A DNA stretch of 18,712 nt, taken from NCBI GenBank assembly GCA_016190405.1, contig JACPQO010000065.1, positions 1 through 18,712 on the forward strand, read 5' to 3'. The position numbers and the translations under genes were made by a program. Positions 18,076-18,712 of the stretch are shown here, in pieces. A model generated the notes under the pieces. That model ran no database searches, had not been told where the DNA came from, and worked only from the letters and a program-made list of their open reading frames with translations. This DNA is from Chloroflexota bacterium (GTDB taxonomy: Bacteria; Chloroflexota; Dehalococcoidia; SM23-28-2; RBG-16-64-32). Each line of letters opens with the position of its first letter. The stretch's first letter is position 1.

Positions 18076-18712
18076 GCTGGCCCTGCCCGCGGGCGACTTG
18101 CGCTCGCCCCTGGCGTCGCTCCTGGCTTCGTCCGGCCTGCGAGTGGAGGGCTACGGCGAGGGCTCCCGCGCCTACCGGCTCCCCCTGCAAGGCCGCGAGA
18201 ACGTCGTGGTGCGGGTGTTCCGCGAAAAGGACATCCCTATCCAAATCGCCCTGGGCAACTACGACCTGGGGGTATGCAATCTGGCCTGGCTGACGGAGAT
18301 GCAGGTCCGCTTCCCGGGGCAGCCGGTGGTCGCCCTGCGAGACATGGGCATCGGCCGCTGCGCCATCTTCGCCGCCGCCGGGGCCGCGGGAGATAGTCTG
18401 GCCCACGCGGGTTCGATGGGCGTCGTCCGCTTGGCCAGCGAGTACCCCAATCTGGCGGAGACGTTCGCCATGGCGGCCCGCCTGCCCGCCTATCGGGTGC
18501 AGGCCGTCTGGGGCGCCGCCGAAGCCTATCCGCCCGAGGACGCGGACCTGGCGATCGTGGCCGCCCCGGATGAGGCTGCGCTGCGCGCCCACGGGCTGAA
18601 CCCCCTCTTCCTCCTGATGGAGGGTTCGGCCTGGCTCATCGCCAACGCTGATAGCATCGCCGGTAAGGACCTTAGCCCCGTCCTGGGGCCGCTGATGTAC
18701 GGCGCCTCCGCC
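18068..18712 (+). CDS. hisG: HisG-type ATP phosphoribosyltransferase catalytic subunit, 3' truncated by the window
   Basis: 215 residues are visible and the frame stays open to the window end. Short-form HisG features: LALPAG at the start, GYGEGSRAYRLPL, EKDIPIQIALGNYDLGV, VRLASEYPNLAETF and EGSAWLIAN. GTG at 18068 overlaps hisZ by 8 nt. It would condense ATP and PRPP, the first step of histidine synthesis, together with HisZ. Two usual motifs are changed: the GxD of the DLGITGxD strand reads VCNLAW, and the PRPP loop (normally ADxIVDIVSTGxTL) reads ADLAIVAAPDEAAL (159-172). Either a degenerate paralogue or a misaligned divergent HisG. A longer C-terminus than 215 residues is implied. Confidence 0.8.
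   Translation, partial: MIKLALPAGDLRSPLASLLASSGLRVEGYGEGSRAYRLPLQGRENVVVRVFREKDIPIQIALGNYDLGVCNLAWLTEMQVRFPGQPVVALRDMGIGRCAIFAAAGAAGDSLAHAGSMGVVRLASEYPNLAETFAMAARLPAYRVQAVWGAAEAYPPEDADLAIVAAPDEAALRAHGLNPLFLLMEGSAWLIANADSIAGKDLSPVLGPLMYGASA

Noticed and set aside
1..18712. CRISPR array, tRNA or rRNA genes, insertion sequence with transposase
   Set aside because: No spaced repeats of CRISPR type, no cloverleaf-like tRNA and no transposase frames were seen; the only recombinase homologue lacks catalytic residues and flanking inverted repeats.

Overview
The window looks like chromosomal DNA of a GC-rich bacterium, most likely a member of the Chloroflexota (possibly near Dehalococcoidia). This is an inference from protein character, gene neighbourhoods, a mix of Shine-Dalgarno and almost leaderless starts, a type A RNase P RNA, a short-form HisG/HisZ pair, and many short intergenic palindromes and heptamer tandem repeats. 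No rRNA, tRNA, CRISPR array or intact mobile element was found. No gene-free stretch exceeds 300 bases.

Region 1 (1-3500, minus strand): the first 14 codons of an RNase J gene, a MazF/MazE-type toxin-antitoxin pair whose toxin stop overlaps the RNase J start, a family-4 uracil-DNA glycosylase, and a tight three-gene cassette (TIGR04255-like protein plus two uncharacterised proteins) with its own TATAAT promoter. The cassette is visibly AT-richer than its surroundings and is probably an accessory island.

Region 2 (3501-8272, minus strand): housekeeping genes. Reading in the direction of transcription: yceD-rpmF, a small membrane zinc-ribbon-like protein, fabD-fabG-nusB-acpP, a hairpin, then tatA/B-tatC. 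This joins ribosomal protein L32, fatty-acid initiation and elongation enzymes, the antitermination factor NusB, acyl carrier protein and the twin-arginine translocase.

Region 3 (8273-10957, plus strand): a clear sigma-70-type promoter drives a coiled-coil/zinc-ribbon protein (COG1579 type), a serine-recombinase homologue that has lost its catalytic residues, and ribonuclease HI. The recombinase is wedged with 1- and 6-nt gaps between two genes that are neighbours in other bacteria, so it looks domesticated. This is one of the two most interesting objects here.

Region 4 (10958-14302): a 74-residue protein made of six CxxCxGxG motifs (minus strand), RNase P RNA, a MurE-type ligase with an unusual amino-acid-specificity motif, then an apparently independent ~170-nt transcription unit (13301-13505) with its own promoter, a near-perfect anti-16S Shine-Dalgarno, a 24-codon ORF, several mutually exclusive helices and a strong terminator. 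No known RNA family was recognised; it is the second highlight. A biotin-protein ligase follows.

Region 5 (14303-18712): NfeD (membrane serine protease) and a slipin/stomatin partner on the minus strand, separated by a palindrome-bearing insert bounded by 13-bp direct repeats, and divergent hisZ-hisG on the plus strand. HisG runs off the window and shows a degenerate PRPP-binding loop.
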